The notes below the pieces were generated by a model. It worked only from the letters and a program-made list of their open reading frames with translations. It was not told where the DNA came from and searched no databases. DNA of 64,000 nucleotides, from contig MAAO01000016.1 in assembly GCA_002163155.1 (NCBI GenBank), positions 1 to 64,000 of the forward strand. Direction: 5' to 3'. The DNA is from Halobacteriovorax marinus (GTDB lineage Bacteria > Bdellovibrionota > Bacteriovoracia > Bacteriovoracales > Bacteriovoracaceae). Positions within the stretch are counted from its first letter, which is position 1. Every line of letters begins with the position of its first letter. The position numbers and the translations under genes were made by a program. Below are positions 44,711-53,972 of this stretch, piece by piece.

Positions 44711-44785
44711 TGGGATGTGGCGCAGCGGTAGCGCAGAAGACTGTTAATCTTTTGGTCGTCGGTTCGAACCCGACCATCCCAGCCA
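44711..44785 (+). tRNA. tRNA-Asn(GTT)
   Basis: A 75-base cloverleaf with acceptor stem TGGGATG/CATCCCA, anticodon loop CTGTTAA (anticodon GTT), T-arm GTCGGTTCGAACCCGAC and encoded CCA (44783-44785). A T-run directly after the CCA probably ends transcription. Confidence 0.95.
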
Positions 44786-44902
44786 TTTTTTTCTTAATTA
44801 AATCCATCTTTTTTAGTTTTTACCAGATCAATCAATCCTTAAATAATTGTGTGCAAAACTGTTTTAGCTAAGCTAGAAGATGTTTCTATATAGGAGTTCC
44901 AA

Positions 44903-46339
44903 ATGTTTACCCAGAAAACTGTATTTGATAAAAAGTTCCATTCTAAAATTAAAGAAAAACTATCTCAAAGCTACGAAGAACTTATTTTCGATTTACGAGA
45001 AGATTTAAACTCTGGTTATACTAATGATTTCTTCTGTGAAGGTTTTCTTGATCGCTTGAAAGAAATTATTTCAGATAAGAGCTTAAATAGTTACACCGAC
45101 CTAAATCACTACTGGTCAAACCTCTTAGAAAACGCCATCTATCTTGTTCAGCTGCATGAAGAGTGTTCAGAGTCTCAATCTAATGATGACGAAGTAGAGT
45201 TCTCTGAAGTTGAAGAAGAGATATTCAATTTTTGGAATGAAAGTGACTTGACTGAAAGTTTCCTTGAATTAAAAGACCAAGATAAGTCAGTATTTGAAGT
45301 TTCAAAAATATTACAACCGTTAATTGAAAATCAGATTATTTCATTCTTCTATTTAAATATTTCTAAGAACCCCCTTCTTGGTGAAGAAAGTTACATATAT
45401 AAAGCCGTTCCAGAAAAGGGTGACAATGACAAATGTCTTTACCTTGGAGAAAATAATCAACTGGTTAGATTAGAGCCTCCATGTGAAACATTTCCTACAA
45501 TGCCAGTTGTTGGTGTGAACAAACATGAGAATCTTATTTTTCTAGAAGGAGATAAGAGATATGTTATTACAGAAGGCCTTAAACCAATTACTCATGGAAA
45601 TCTGTCTCTTCACATTCTTCCAAACTGTGAAAAAGGTTTTAGTCAAATTGAAGATATTTCAAAGAATGTATTATGTGCTCTAGATATAATCAAAGAAACT
45701 TCAAGTGATTTATATCAGACCTTCTCTAGTTTCACTCACTCTATCATACCTGTTGATGAACCTGGCATTGTTAGCTTTTCTCAACAACAGCTACCTGGAT
45801 ACTCTTCAATAAATCTATTTGAAAGAGACTTTGTAGATCTCATTGATGATCTTCTTCATGAGAATGGTCATCATTATTTAAATGCTTTTCTAAATGTTGA
45901 TGAACTCATTATCGAAGATGACGAAAAAATATATTTTTCGCCATGGCGAAAAGCCCTAAGGCCTGTCAGAGGGATTTATCACGCAACTTTTACATTCTAC
46001 TGGGCCTTAGAATTATTCTCTTCTCTTTACAAGAATGTCGTAGTTGAAGATAAAATCAAGTCTTATCAATTTTCAACTGAGCAAAAGAATAAAATCACAA
46101 AGAGATTTATAGAAGAGTTTGAAATGCTTACTTACTGTTTTACAGATCTAAAGCATGCTCATAAAAATAAGAAGATTACAGAGCAAGGTTGGAGTTTAAT
46201 AAGTGAATCTTTTAAGATGATTGAATCACATAGAGAGTTACAAGTTAAGGCCTATAAAAACTTAGGTATTAATGACCTTAATTCAATTAATGAACTAAAG
46301 TCCCTCTTAAGCGAACAAAGAGCTCACTTTAAGCTCTAG
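44903..46339 (+). CDS. HExxH-motif protein, aKG-HExxH peptide beta-hydroxylase-like
   Basis: A 478-residue protein. The C-terminal half has DLLHENGHHYLNAFL, with H319-E320-N-G-H323 as a metal-binding HExxH. It is followed by YFSPWRKALRPVRGIYHATF (H360 a likely third ligand). This layout, HExxH then PWRxxxRPxxGxxHxxxxF, is that of the HEXXH-motif putative peptide-modification family (TIGR04267), some members of which are 2-oxoglutarate-dependent hydroxylases acting on ribosomal peptides. The N-terminal 200 residues are acidic and unrecognised. No precursor peptide or maturation gene is adjacent. AGGAGT precedes the ATG. Confidence 0.7.
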   Translation: MFTQKTVFDKKFHSKIKEKLSQSYEELIFDLREDLNSGYTNDFFCEGFLDRLKEIISDKSLNSYTDLNHYWSNLLENAIYLVQLHEECSESQSNDDEVEFSEVEEEIFNFWNESDLTESFLELKDQDKSVFEVSKILQPLIENQIISFFYLNISKNPLLGEESYIYKAVPEKGDNDKCLYLGENNQLVRLEPPCETFPTMPVVGVNKHENLIFLEGDKRYVITEGLKPITHGNLSLHILPNCEKGFSQIEDISKNVLCALDIIKETSSDLYQTFSSFTHSIIPVDEPGIVSFSQQQLPGYSSINLFERDFVDLIDDLLHENGHHYLNAFLNVDELIIEDDEKIYFSPWRKALRPVRGIYHATFTFYWALELFSSLYKNVVVEDKIKSYQFSTEQKNKITKRFIEEFEMLTYCFTDLKHAHKNKKITEQGWSLISESFKMIESHRELQVKAYKNLGINDLNSINELKSLLSEQRAHFKL

Positions 46340-46341
46340 TA

Positions 46342-47865
46342 TTATTTTAATTTCACCAATCGTGCCTGCATTTCATTTGCAGGCATAAGTTCGCCCCTGG
46401 CACTAGCTACAGAAATCCCTTTTTTATAAACTTCCTTAGCTTCAGAATTTTTATTAAGGATCTCAAGAGTTTTTCCAAGTAATGAATAAGCTGTTGAGTA
46501 TTTCGCATCGACGCTTATGACTTTTCTTAAGTGTAATTCAGCTTGCTCATACTCTTTTTTATAAAAGTAAATATCGGCCATACCAAAGTTAGCAATAGTA
46601 TCTTCTAAATCAATTTCAAGCACTTGCTTAAACATTGATTCTCTTTTTTCCATTTCAGAATCTTTTTCCAACTTTTGAGCTTCGATTTCTTTCTTCTCTT
46701 TAGCTTCCTTTCCAAATACAGCAAATGACTTAAAGGTTGCGTGTCCCTTTTCCACCTCTGCTTCTTCAATTTTTCCAAGATTCATTAAAAATAAAGACTT
46801 GTTTGTATGGGCCATAACTGAAGTGTTATCCACTTTGAGTAATTGGTCCATAAGATCAATTCCCTTTTGAAAGTCACCGAGTCTTCCAAAAATAACACCA
46901 AGAATTTCATAAGCATCAGAAAAGTCGGGAGAGAGCTTGATTACTACTTTTAAATATTCTATCGCCTTTGCCTCATCATTCTTCTGAAATAAATCTACAG
47001 CTTTATGATAAATATAGTCAGCAAACTGGACCTTAGATAAGTTTGTATTGTAATTCTTAAATTCCACTTGAAATGATTTTCCATTTTGAGAAATTTCAAA
47101 TTGCTTATTCTCAATACGAAATTCTCTAAAGACATTTACCATCACAGCATCTTCACAGATTGCTAGGACTTCCCCGCCTTTTCTAGAATTAATTTCGTAA
47201 GGACCAAGCTCTAAGCCCTCAATAGACTCTGATAAGAGACGAATAGGATAATATGTTGCCCCTCTACCATTTTGTACCTTAGAGACCGTTTCTTGGCCTA
47301 GAAAACAACCTTTGGTGTATGAGACACTCAATTCATTTAGAAGCGTATTATTTATCAATTGATCTACATGAACATCTTGTCCCCAAACCGGCCAACCCAA
47401 TTCGATATTCAATCTATTCATTTCATTTTGAGTCATTACATCGAGTTTACTATCTATTGGCTCAATAGAAATAAGAGCAGGTACTCCAAATAGAAAAGAC
47501 TCAAATCCTGTATTTGCATCAAAGTCAGCACCAACAATAAAGGAAACCGTTCCTTCACTTGGGATAATTTCTACATCATCCATAATAATAAATTTATTAA
47601 ATTCACCAACGGCCTCTTCGGCCATTGAATTAGGGATTAACAAATAGAGGTATTCTGAACTTTTAAGAAGAAGGAAAAAGAACTGAACTTTTCCCCCTCT
47701 ATCTATTCGAGAATTTAATTGAAAAGAGTTATTCCCTAAGGAAACAAGATCATTAGTTGTTTGACCTTGAAAGAACTTCTCTCGATCAGGGCCAGAGATT
47801 TTAAATAGACAATAATCAGTAAATTGCCCCTGCCTACCTTCAATAAAGAGATCGATAATATCCAT
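46342..47865 (-). CDS. YgfZ/GcvT-like folate-binding protein fused to TPR domain
   Basis: A 507-residue fusion. Residues 1-275 form a YgfZ-type domain with the KGCFLGQETVSKVQNGRG signature; YgfZ assists repair or assembly of Fe-S enzymes with tetrahydrofolate. Residues 280-507 are TPR units (AIEYLKVVIKLSPDFSDAYE, GIDLMDQLLKVDNTSVMAHT, AELHLRKVISVDAKYSTAYS). YgfZ normally stops near 325 residues. Operon partner upstream is an A-type Fe-S carrier, a fitting functional pair. The TPR part could recruit client proteins; that is inference. Confidence 0.85.
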   Translation of the reverse strand: MDIIDLFIEGRQGQFTDYCLFKISGPDREKFFQGQTTNDLVSLGNNSFQLNSRIDRGGKVQFFFLLLKSSEYLYLLIPNSMAEEAVGEFNKFIIMDDVEIIPSEGTVSFIVGADFDANTGFESFLFGVPALISIEPIDSKLDVMTQNEMNRLNIELGWPVWGQDVHVDQLINNTLLNELSVSYTKGCFLGQETVSKVQNGRGATYYPIRLLSESIEGLELGPYEINSRKGGEVLAICEDAVMVNVFREFRIENKQFEISQNGKSFQVEFKNYNTNLSKVQFADYIYHKAVDLFQKNDEAKAIEYLKVVIKLSPDFSDAYEILGVIFGRLGDFQKGIDLMDQLLKVDNTSVMAHTNKSLFLMNLGKIEEAEVEKGHATFKSFAVFGKEAKEKKEIEAQKLEKDSEMEKRESMFKQVLEIDLEDTIANFGMADIYFYKKEYEQAELHLRKVISVDAKYSTAYSLLGKTLEILNKNSEAKEVYKKGISVASARGELMPANEMQARLVKLK

Positions 47866-47877
47866 TATTGCTATCTC

Positions 47878-48219
47878 TTAAACGGAAAAAGATTCGCCAC
47901 AACCACAAGTATTCTTGGCATTTGGATTAACGAAAATAAAACCTTTACCATTAAGACCGTCATTGAAGTCTAGAGTAATCCCTTTCAAATATATTGATGA
48001 CTTAGGATCTATGAAAACCTTAACATCACCAAAACTACAAATATTATCGTTATCTTTCTTTTGGTCAAATTCAATTTTATAGTTAAGACCAGAGCAACCA
48101 CCACCAATGACGCCAAGTCTTAGGCCATGATCTAACCCTTTATTTTCACTAGCAAATATCTGACGAATGTGCTCAAGAGCCTTCTCAGTTACTGCTACAA
48201 TTTGCTCTGTCTCACTCAT
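47878..48219 (-). CDS. erpA: A-type iron-sulfur cluster carrier (IscA/ErpA family)
   Basis: A 113-residue protein with the three cluster-binding cysteines C42 (GGGCSGLNY), C105 and C107 (NTCGCGESFSV). It carries Fe-S clusters from scaffold to target enzymes. Sequence cannot separate ErpA from IscA with certainty; linkage to YgfZ rather than iscSU favours the ErpA-like role. Twelve bases upstream of the YgfZ-TPR gene. Confidence 0.88.
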   Translation of the reverse strand: MSETEQIVAVTEKALEHIRQIFASENKGLDHGLRLGVIGGGCSGLNYKIEFDQKKDNDNICSFGDVKVFIDPKSSIYLKGITLDFNDGLNGKGFIFVNPNAKNTCGCGESFSV

Positions 48220-48348
48220 AATTTATCCATATATGTTAAATACGTTCTTTTGACCCTTATATCATATAACATATCAAAACTAAATGCCCGATTTTTCCCC
48301 ATTTGTACCAAAGACAAACCTGATTTATCATTAGAATTGGAGAAATAT

Positions 48349-49095
48349 ATGGCCATAGTGCTGATAATACAGGACGGAGATCAAACATCTCGAATTAAAT
48401 TAACGAGTCGACCAATTACCATTGGTAGATCAAGCAAGTGCGATATCAAAATAGATGACGATATGTGTTCTGGTAAACACTGTGCGCTCAAAATAAATGC
48501 CAATTCAATAGTTCTAGTAAAAGACCTAGAGTCTACTAATGGGACGTTTCTCAATGATGGGAAAATTATGGACACTCATCTCATGTTAGATGACTTATTG
48601 AAGATAGGAAATTGTGAAATAACAATTGATAGGTCAGAGCTTTCACCTAAAGAAAAAATCGCCCTAACTAGAGACGAGCCTACAGCTCATATTAAATTTG
48701 TAAGCTTAACTCCTGAAAAGAAAAAAGTTCGTCCTTCTCAGGTAATTAGAGCTAAAAAAGAAGCACAAGCTCCAAATATATCTCCAAAAATATCCAAGCC
48801 AGCTTTAAAGAAAGAAAAACAAGAAATAAAGCCTGATCCTAAAACCAGTAACACTGAGACTGAAAGCAAAACAGGCACAATGTCTTTAAAAGACAGAATC
48901 GCTGCTAAAGGAAAGAAGATATCAAAAGGTAAAAGTGTCGCTGTTACAGAGAATCTCTCAGAGAGACAAATCGACTTAGAAGAATCAAGTGGTGCAACAA
49001 AACTAATTAAATTAGAAAAGCCCTCTACAGGCAAGACTGGAAAGTCCTCTATCAAGTCCAAGATTAAAAACGTATTTAAGAAGAAAAAAAAATAA
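48349..49095 (+). CDS. FHA domain protein
   Basis: A 248-residue cytoplasmic protein. The N-terminal 95 residues form a forkhead-associated domain (ITIGRSSKCDIKIDD, SGKHCALKIN, DLESTNGTFLND), which binds phosphothreonine peptides. The remainder is low-complexity and Lys-rich, ending in a strongly basic run (KSKIKNVFKKKKK). The ATG at 48349 follows GGAG; an in-frame extension upstream to 48169 overlaps erpA on the other strand and is rejected. No kinase or phosphatase gene is adjacent. Confidence 0.9.
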   Translation: MAIVLIIQDGDQTSRIKLTSRPITIGRSSKCDIKIDDDMCSGKHCALKINANSIVLVKDLESTNGTFLNDGKIMDTHLMLDDLLKIGNCEITIDRSELSPKEKIALTRDEPTAHIKFVSLTPEKKKVRPSQVIRAKKEAQAPNISPKISKPALKKEKQEIKPDPKTSNTETESKTGTMSLKDRIAAKGKKISKGKSVAVTENLSERQIDLEESSGATKLIKLEKPSTGKTGKSSIKSKIKNVFKKKKK

Positions 49096-49097
49096 AC

Positions 49098-49679
49098 CTA
49101 AGGTATCCAGTAGATTTCTTTTACTCCACCAACATTATTAACCATTCGAGATAAAACAAAGAAATAATCAGAAAGTCTATTTAGATATTTTAAGCTTTCC
49201 TGTGGTAACTCACCTTGATTTTGACTTTCATAAGATGAAGCGTAACGCTCAACTCTTCGGCAAACAGTTCTCGAGACATGCAAGTTCGAAGAAATCACAT
49301 GGCCACCTGGAAGTACAAAGTGCTTAAGTGGAGTAAGTTTTCCATCGAGATCATCAATAGCATCTTCAATTTTCTTTACGTCAACATCAGTTATTTCTGG
49401 TAACGAAAAGCTTCCCCTCCTCTCTTTTTCACAAGCGAAATTTGACCCTATAACAAAGAGGTTGTGCTGAATTTCTAGCAGAAGAGGAACTCCTAAAGAG
49501 GATGAATCTAAATCACTAGTTTCTATCATTGAAATAACGACTCCAAGCTGAGCATTTAGTTCATCAACCTCACCGTATATATGGATTCTAGAATCTCCTT
49601 TTGAGACACGTGTTCCACCAACCAGACCCGTTAGGCCTTTATCACCTGAACGAGTATATACTTTAGACTTATCAGTCAT
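49098..49679 (-). CDS. Cob(I)alamin adenosyltransferase, PduO type
   Basis: A 193-residue enzyme that makes adenosylcobalamin from ATP and cob(I)alamin. The ATP-binding signature TRSGDKGLTGLVGGTRVSKG is near the start and DELNAQLGVV follows. The C-terminal HVSRTVCRRVERYASSYE then LNRLSDYFFVLSRM is family-typical. Its ATG shares one base with the icmF stop codon. It supplies the cofactor of the mutase encoded directly upstream. Confidence 0.93.
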   Translation of the reverse strand: MTDKSKVYTRSGDKGLTGLVGGTRVSKGDSRIHIYGEVDELNAQLGVVISMIETSDLDSSSLGVPLLLEIQHNLFVIGSNFACEKERRGSFSLPEITDVDVKKIEDAIDDLDGKLTPLKHFVLPGGHVISSNLHVSRTVCRRVERYASSYESQNQGELPQESLKYLNRLSDYFFVLSRMVNNVGGVKEIYWIP

Positions 49680-52600
49680 TACATATTCCTTCTGTAGCGA
49701 CCACCGATTTCGTAGAGTACATTTGTAATTTCTCCTAACGTACAGTAATTAACCGTTGTTAAAAGTTCCTCAAAAATATTTCCATCAGCAAGTGCGATTT
49801 CTTTTATTCTCTGAAGATACTGCTCGGAATGTTCCGCATTTTTTAGCTTAAACGCATTCAAACGATCAATTTGATTATTTTTCTCATCATCGGAACATCT
49901 TGAGATTTCAATTTCTTGATTCAATTGTTCTTCAAAATTGTCAGCAATAAATGTATTCACACCAATAATTGGTAAGGATCCATTATCCTTAAGAGTTTCG
50001 TAATAAAGTGATTCCTCTTGAATTTTTCCTCTTTGGTACATACTTTCCATAGCACCTAGAACACCACCTTTATCAGAAATCCTATCAAATTCTGTAAGCA
50101 CAGCTTCTTCAACTATGTCACATAATTCTTCATAGATATAAGAGCCTTGCATTGGATTATCAGTTTTATTTAATCCAAATTCTCTATTGATAATCATCTG
50201 AATCGCCATGGCCCTTCTTACTGATTCCTCAGTAGGAGTTGTAATGGCTTCGTCATAGGCATTAGTATGTAATGAGTTACAGTTATCACTTAGGGCCAGG
50301 AACGCCTGTAGAGTGGTTCTAATGTCGTTAAAGTCTATTTCTTGAGCATGAAGAGATCTTCCAGATGTTTGAATATGATATTTAAACATTTGTGACTTCG
50401 TACTTGCACCGTACTTATCACGCATTGTTACGGCCCAGATTTTTCTAGCGACTCGTCCAATCACAGAGTATTCGGGATCTAATCCATTAGAAAAGAAGAA
50501 AGATAAGTTTCCAGAAAATTCATCTATCTTCATTCCTCTTGAGAGGTAATACTCTACAAAAGTAAATCCATTAGACAGTGTGAATGCCAATTGAGAGATC
50601 GGATTCGCACCAGCTTCTGCAATATGATATCCACTAATTGAAACGGTATAATAATTCTTTATTGCGGCTTTACAATAATACTCTTGAACATCTCCCATTA
50701 ACTTTAGTGCAAACTCGAGAGAGAATATACATGTGTTCTGCGCTTGATCTTCTTTTAGAATATCAGCTTGCACAGTTCCTCGAACTTGGCGCATAATTTC
50801 CATTCTCTTTTCTTGATCCCAAAAGTCTTCTTCACTTAAAGCCTGCTTCATCGCCGTATTCATATACATAGCAAGAATAATGGCCGCGGGACCATTAATG
50901 GTCATCGATACAGAAGTCATAGGATCAATTAAAGAGAAGCCTTTGAACAAATCTCCCATGTCATCAAGAGTTGCAATAGAAACTCCAGCTTCTCCAATTT
51001 TTCCAAAGATATCTGGTCTCTTATCTGGATCTTCACCATATAAAGTTACTGAATCAAAAGCCGTAGACAATCTCTTGGCAGGATCATTTTCAGATAGATA
51101 ATGAAACCTCTTATTTGTTCGAAGAGGCCCACCCTCTCCAGCAAACATTCTTTTTGGATCTTCATCTGCTCTTTTAAAAGGAAAAATACCAGCAGCAAAA
51201 GGGAAAAATCCAGGAAGGTTTGCTCGTTTTATAAATTTATATTTCTCTGCTAGTGAATCTGTTGTGGGATAAGCAACCTTTGAAATAATTGAACCAGAAA
51301 GAGATTCAAATTTTGAAGGAACTTTTAACTCTCTTCCTCTAACAGTATAAGAGTATTCTCCAGATTTATATTGAGAGATTGTATCTTCACAAACTTCAAG
51401 TTCTTTAAATACATCTTCAGAAATTGAATCTTTAACTTCAGTAAGTTTTTCTTTTAAAGCTGTATTCTCAGGAAGTATTTCACACGCTTTAATTAGCGCT
51501 TCGTAATCCTGTAATTTCGCAACATTTTCTTCAGCTAGCGAGTTATACTTTTTGAGAGTTGAAGTTATGTCTCTGAGATACAAGCTTCTCTCAGGAGCAA
51601 TGATTCTAGTTTTATTTTGTGGTGCTTTCTCTCGTTTAATTTTATCAATTTTTTCTAGATCAAAATTAAATTGTTTTGCTATTTCAAAAAACAGAGCATT
51701 TACACCAGAGTCATTAAACTGTGATGCCATTGTTCCAAAAATTGGAAGTTCATCGTCAGTTGGAGAACCTGGATGACCTGCGAATAGTTTATAGTTTCTT
51801 CTATATTGTTTTCTAATATCTCTAAAAGCATCTTCTGATCTAGGCTTTTCAAATTTATTTAAAACGATAAAATCAGCTTGCTCTAGCATTTCAATTTTTT
51901 CTAACTGAGTAGCCGCACCATACTCTGGAGTCATTACGTAGACACACTTTTCAGCAACTTTAGTAATTGCATCAGAAGCTTGCCCAATTCCAGAAGTCTC
52001 TACAATTATAAGATCGTAACTTTGACTCTTAAGTAATTTTACAACTTTTTCAATTTGTGGAGAGAGCTCTGTATTCGAATCTCTTGTGGCAAGAGATCTA
52101 ATATAGAAGTTGTCGTAAGCAGAACTACCTAGACGAATCCTATCACCAAGAAGTGCTCCCTGTGTCTTCTTCTTAGTTGGATCAACAGAAATGAGCGCTA
52201 TATTACATTCTGGATAGTACCTATGGAAACGAAGTAAAGTTTCATCAATCAATGATGACTTACCCGCTCCACCTGTTCCAGTTATTCCCAAAACCGGTAC
52301 TTTCCTGTCATTAAATTCAAATGGAAGGCTTCCATTATCTTCTAAAGTCGTTATCGCTTTCGCTACTTCAAGTTTAGATAAGTCTCTATTCTTAAAACTT
52401 TCAAAGTCTATTCCCTCAGTTGTCGAGTAAGTCGCCCTATCAATCATATCCATTATGATTCCTTCTAGACCTAACTTCATTCCATCTTCAGGTGAGTATA
52501 TTTTTGTAATCCCTTTCTTATGAAGTTCTTTAATTTCCGAAGGAGTTATCACTCCACCGCCACCACCAAAGATACGAACATCTTTAGCTCCAGCTTCGTC

Positions 52601-52834
52601 TAAGAGCTCACGAATATAGGCAAAGTATTCATTATGACCACCCTGATAAGAGCTTAGGGCTATTGCATTTGCATCTTCTTGTAGACAAGCATCAACTACA
52701 TCTTTTGCTGAGCGGTTATGGCCTAAGTGGATAACCTCTACACCGTTCGCCTGTAGCAAACGCCTCATGATATTAATTGAAACATCATGCCCATCAAATA
52801 AACTAGCTGCCGTTACGAATCTTAAACGCTTCAT
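49679..52834 (-). CDS. icmF: Fused isobutyryl-CoA mutase IcmF
   Basis: A 1051-residue fusion that rearranges isobutyryl-CoA and n-butyryl-CoA (or related acyl-CoAs) with adenosylcobalamin. Residues 1-130 are the B12-binding domain with cobalt ligand H16 (SLFDGHDVSI). Residues about 175-420 are the MeaB-type G-protein chaperone (Walker A GTGGAGKS at 186-193, NKFEKP for guanine). The rest is the mutase TIM barrel (AGEGGPLRTNKRFHYLSEN, FSLIDPMTSVSMTINGPAA). Domain order B12-GTPase-mutase distinguishes IcmF from methylmalonyl-CoA mutase. Confidence 0.93.
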   Translation of the reverse strand: MKRLRFVTAASLFDGHDVSINIMRRLLQANGVEVIHLGHNRSAKDVVDACLQEDANAIALSSYQGGHNEYFAYIRELLDEAGAKDVRIFGGGGGVITPSEIKELHKKGITKIYSPEDGMKLGLEGIIMDMIDRATYSTTEGIDFESFKNRDLSKLEVAKAITTLEDNGSLPFEFNDRKVPVLGITGTGGAGKSSLIDETLLRFHRYYPECNIALISVDPTKKKTQGALLGDRIRLGSSAYDNFYIRSLATRDSNTELSPQIEKVVKLLKSQSYDLIIVETSGIGQASDAITKVAEKCVYVMTPEYGAATQLEKIEMLEQADFIVLNKFEKPRSEDAFRDIRKQYRRNYKLFAGHPGSPTDDELPIFGTMASQFNDSGVNALFFEIAKQFNFDLEKIDKIKREKAPQNKTRIIAPERSLYLRDITSTLKKYNSLAEENVAKLQDYEALIKACEILPENTALKEKLTEVKDSISEDVFKELEVCEDTISQYKSGEYSYTVRGRELKVPSKFESLSGSIISKVAYPTTDSLAEKYKFIKRANLPGFFPFAAGIFPFKRADEDPKRMFAGEGGPLRTNKRFHYLSENDPAKRLSTAFDSVTLYGEDPDKRPDIFGKIGEAGVSIATLDDMGDLFKGFSLIDPMTSVSMTINGPAAIILAMYMNTAMKQALSEEDFWDQEKRMEIMRQVRGTVQADILKEDQAQNTCIFSLEFALKLMGDVQEYYCKAAIKNYYTVSISGYHIAEAGANPISQLAFTLSNGFTFVEYYLSRGMKIDEFSGNLSFFFSNGLDPEYSVIGRVARKIWAVTMRDKYGASTKSQMFKYHIQTSGRSLHAQEIDFNDIRTTLQAFLALSDNCNSLHTNAYDEAITTPTEESVRRAMAIQMIINREFGLNKTDNPMQGSYIYEELCDIVEEAVLTEFDRISDKGGVLGAMESMYQRGKIQEESLYYETLKDNGSLPIIGVNTFIADNFEEQLNQEIEISRCSDDEKNNQIDRLNAFKLKNAEHSEQYLQRIKEIALADGNIFEELLTTVNYCTLGEITNVLYEIGGRYRRNM

Positions 52835-52922
52835 ATATAGAGTACTCCATAAAAATAATTTACAACTTAGTGAATTTACACCAGAGGGAATATATCGTAT
52901 AAACCAGAGGTTGCAAAATCTC

Positions 52923-52951
52923 TTTATAGGATCCTATTTTTGAGCTATTAT
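52923..52951 (+). promoter_or_regulatory. Putative sigma-70 promoter of the ferredoxin gene
   Basis: TTTATA (52923-52928) and TATTAT (52946-52951) are spaced by 17 bases, about 40 bases before the start codon, in the divergent gap with icmF. Confidence 0.4.
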
Positions 52952-52991
52952 AGAGCCTAAGCAGATACTTATTATTAGAAAGGTTATTCAT

Positions 52992-53426
52992 ATGAGTGAT
53001 GACAGAACAGTTATAGTAGAAAATCCATTTCATGAGGCTAGAAAGAAGACTCCAAGAAAAGGTAAGAAACCACCGAAATTACTAGCGGTTGTTCACCAAA
53101 GTGGCTGTACTGGTTGTGAAGTATGTATTGCGGGTTGTCCTGTAGACTCAATAGAGCTAGTTGCTGGGCCAAACCCTTTAAACCCAGGTTTTAATCAAAC
53201 CGTCGAAATTGACCTTGCGCGTTGTATCGGTTGTCAAAACTGTTCTCAGGATTGTCCTTGGGAAACAATTACGATGTATAACACCAATGATGCTTTTTCT
53301 GTTTGGGGCGCTGAGACTTTAAAATCTCACCTCTATGTTTCTGAGAACACACTAGAAAAACTCAATGAAGACAATGGTGTTGTTGATGAAGCTGAAAAAG
53401 AAGAAGACGAAGAAGTTACGGCTTAA
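52992..53426 (+). CDS. 4Fe-4S dicluster ferredoxin-like protein
   Basis: A 144-residue protein with two tetracysteine motifs, CTGCEVCIAGCP (about 39-50) and CIGCQNCSQDCP (about 77-88), each binding a [4Fe-4S] cluster. It has a basic 35-residue N-terminal extension and an acidic C-terminal tail (EAEKEEDEEV). Such proteins pass electrons; the partner is not clear here. Stand-alone gene with a terminator. AAAGG precedes the ATG. Confidence 0.9.
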   Translation: MSDDRTVIVENPFHEARKKTPRKGKKPPKLLAVVHQSGCTGCEVCIAGCPVDSIELVAGPNPLNPGFNQTVEIDLARCIGCQNCSQDCPWETITMYNTNDAFSVWGAETLKSHLYVSENTLEKLNEDNGVVDEAEKEEDEEVTA

Positions 53427-53434
53427 TATATAGA

Positions 53435-53466
53435 GGTGGTTACTTCTAACCACCTACTTTTCTTAC
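53435..53466 (+). terminator. Terminator between ferredoxin gene and lspA
   Basis: AGGTGGTTA (53435-53443) pairs perfectly with TAACCACCT (53448-53456) around CTTC, followed by a T-rich stretch. It can serve both convergent genes. Confidence 0.8.
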
Positions 53467-53964
53467 CTAAGATTCCAATTCTTTATTTCTCTTTTTTTCT
53501 AAAAAAGCAAAGTCTATAATCAACATGATTGCCGCAATTGTAATAGCGCTATCTGCAACATTAAAAGCTGCAAAATGTTTATTACCTAGGTAGAAATCAA
53601 ACATATCCACTACATATTTCAAACTATATCGATCAATTAGATTTCCAACGGCTCCTGCAAAAATTAAACTATAGGTAGTGCATAGCCAAAGACTTGTATG
53701 TCTCGAAGTCCAAATTAACCACATCAACCATAGGCTTGCCATTGTAGGTAGCACTAAGAAGAAAGTGATTCTAACAAAGTCACCAGATCCCGCCCCCATT
53801 CCAAAGGCAGCACCAGTATTCTGAACGTATGTAAGATTAAAAAAACCAGGTATTACAGAAATAGATTCACCCAGTGTAAAACTTTGCTGTATTGCACCCT
53901 TACTAAATTGATCAAGAAGGATCACTCCAACAATCATGAGCGCCATTTTCCAAATTCTATCCAT
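53467..53964 (-). CDS. lspA: Lipoprotein signal peptidase (signal peptidase II)
   Basis: A 165-residue, four-helix inner-membrane aspartyl protease that removes lipoprotein signal peptides. The catalytic aspartates are D120 (KYVVDMFDF) and D138 (FNVADSAI); NTGAAFGM and AGAVGNLIDR are conserved. It would process the many lipoproteins in this window. It is the last gene of an unusual operon behind a two-component system, eight bases after the regulator gene. Confidence 0.96.
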   Translation of the reverse strand: MDRIWKMALMIVGVILLDQFSKGAIQQSFTLGESISVIPGFFNLTYVQNTGAAFGMGAGSGDFVRITFFLVLPTMASLWLMWLIWTSRHTSLWLCTTYSLIFAGAVGNLIDRYSLKYVVDMFDFYLGNKHFAAFNVADSAITIAAIMLIIDFAFLEKKRNKELES

Positions 53965-53972
53965 TTCTATTC

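Noticed and set aside
48169-48348. N-terminal extension of the FHA protein
   Set aside because: It lies antisense to erpA, lacks conservation to any domain, and a good ribosome site stands before the internal ATG at 48349.
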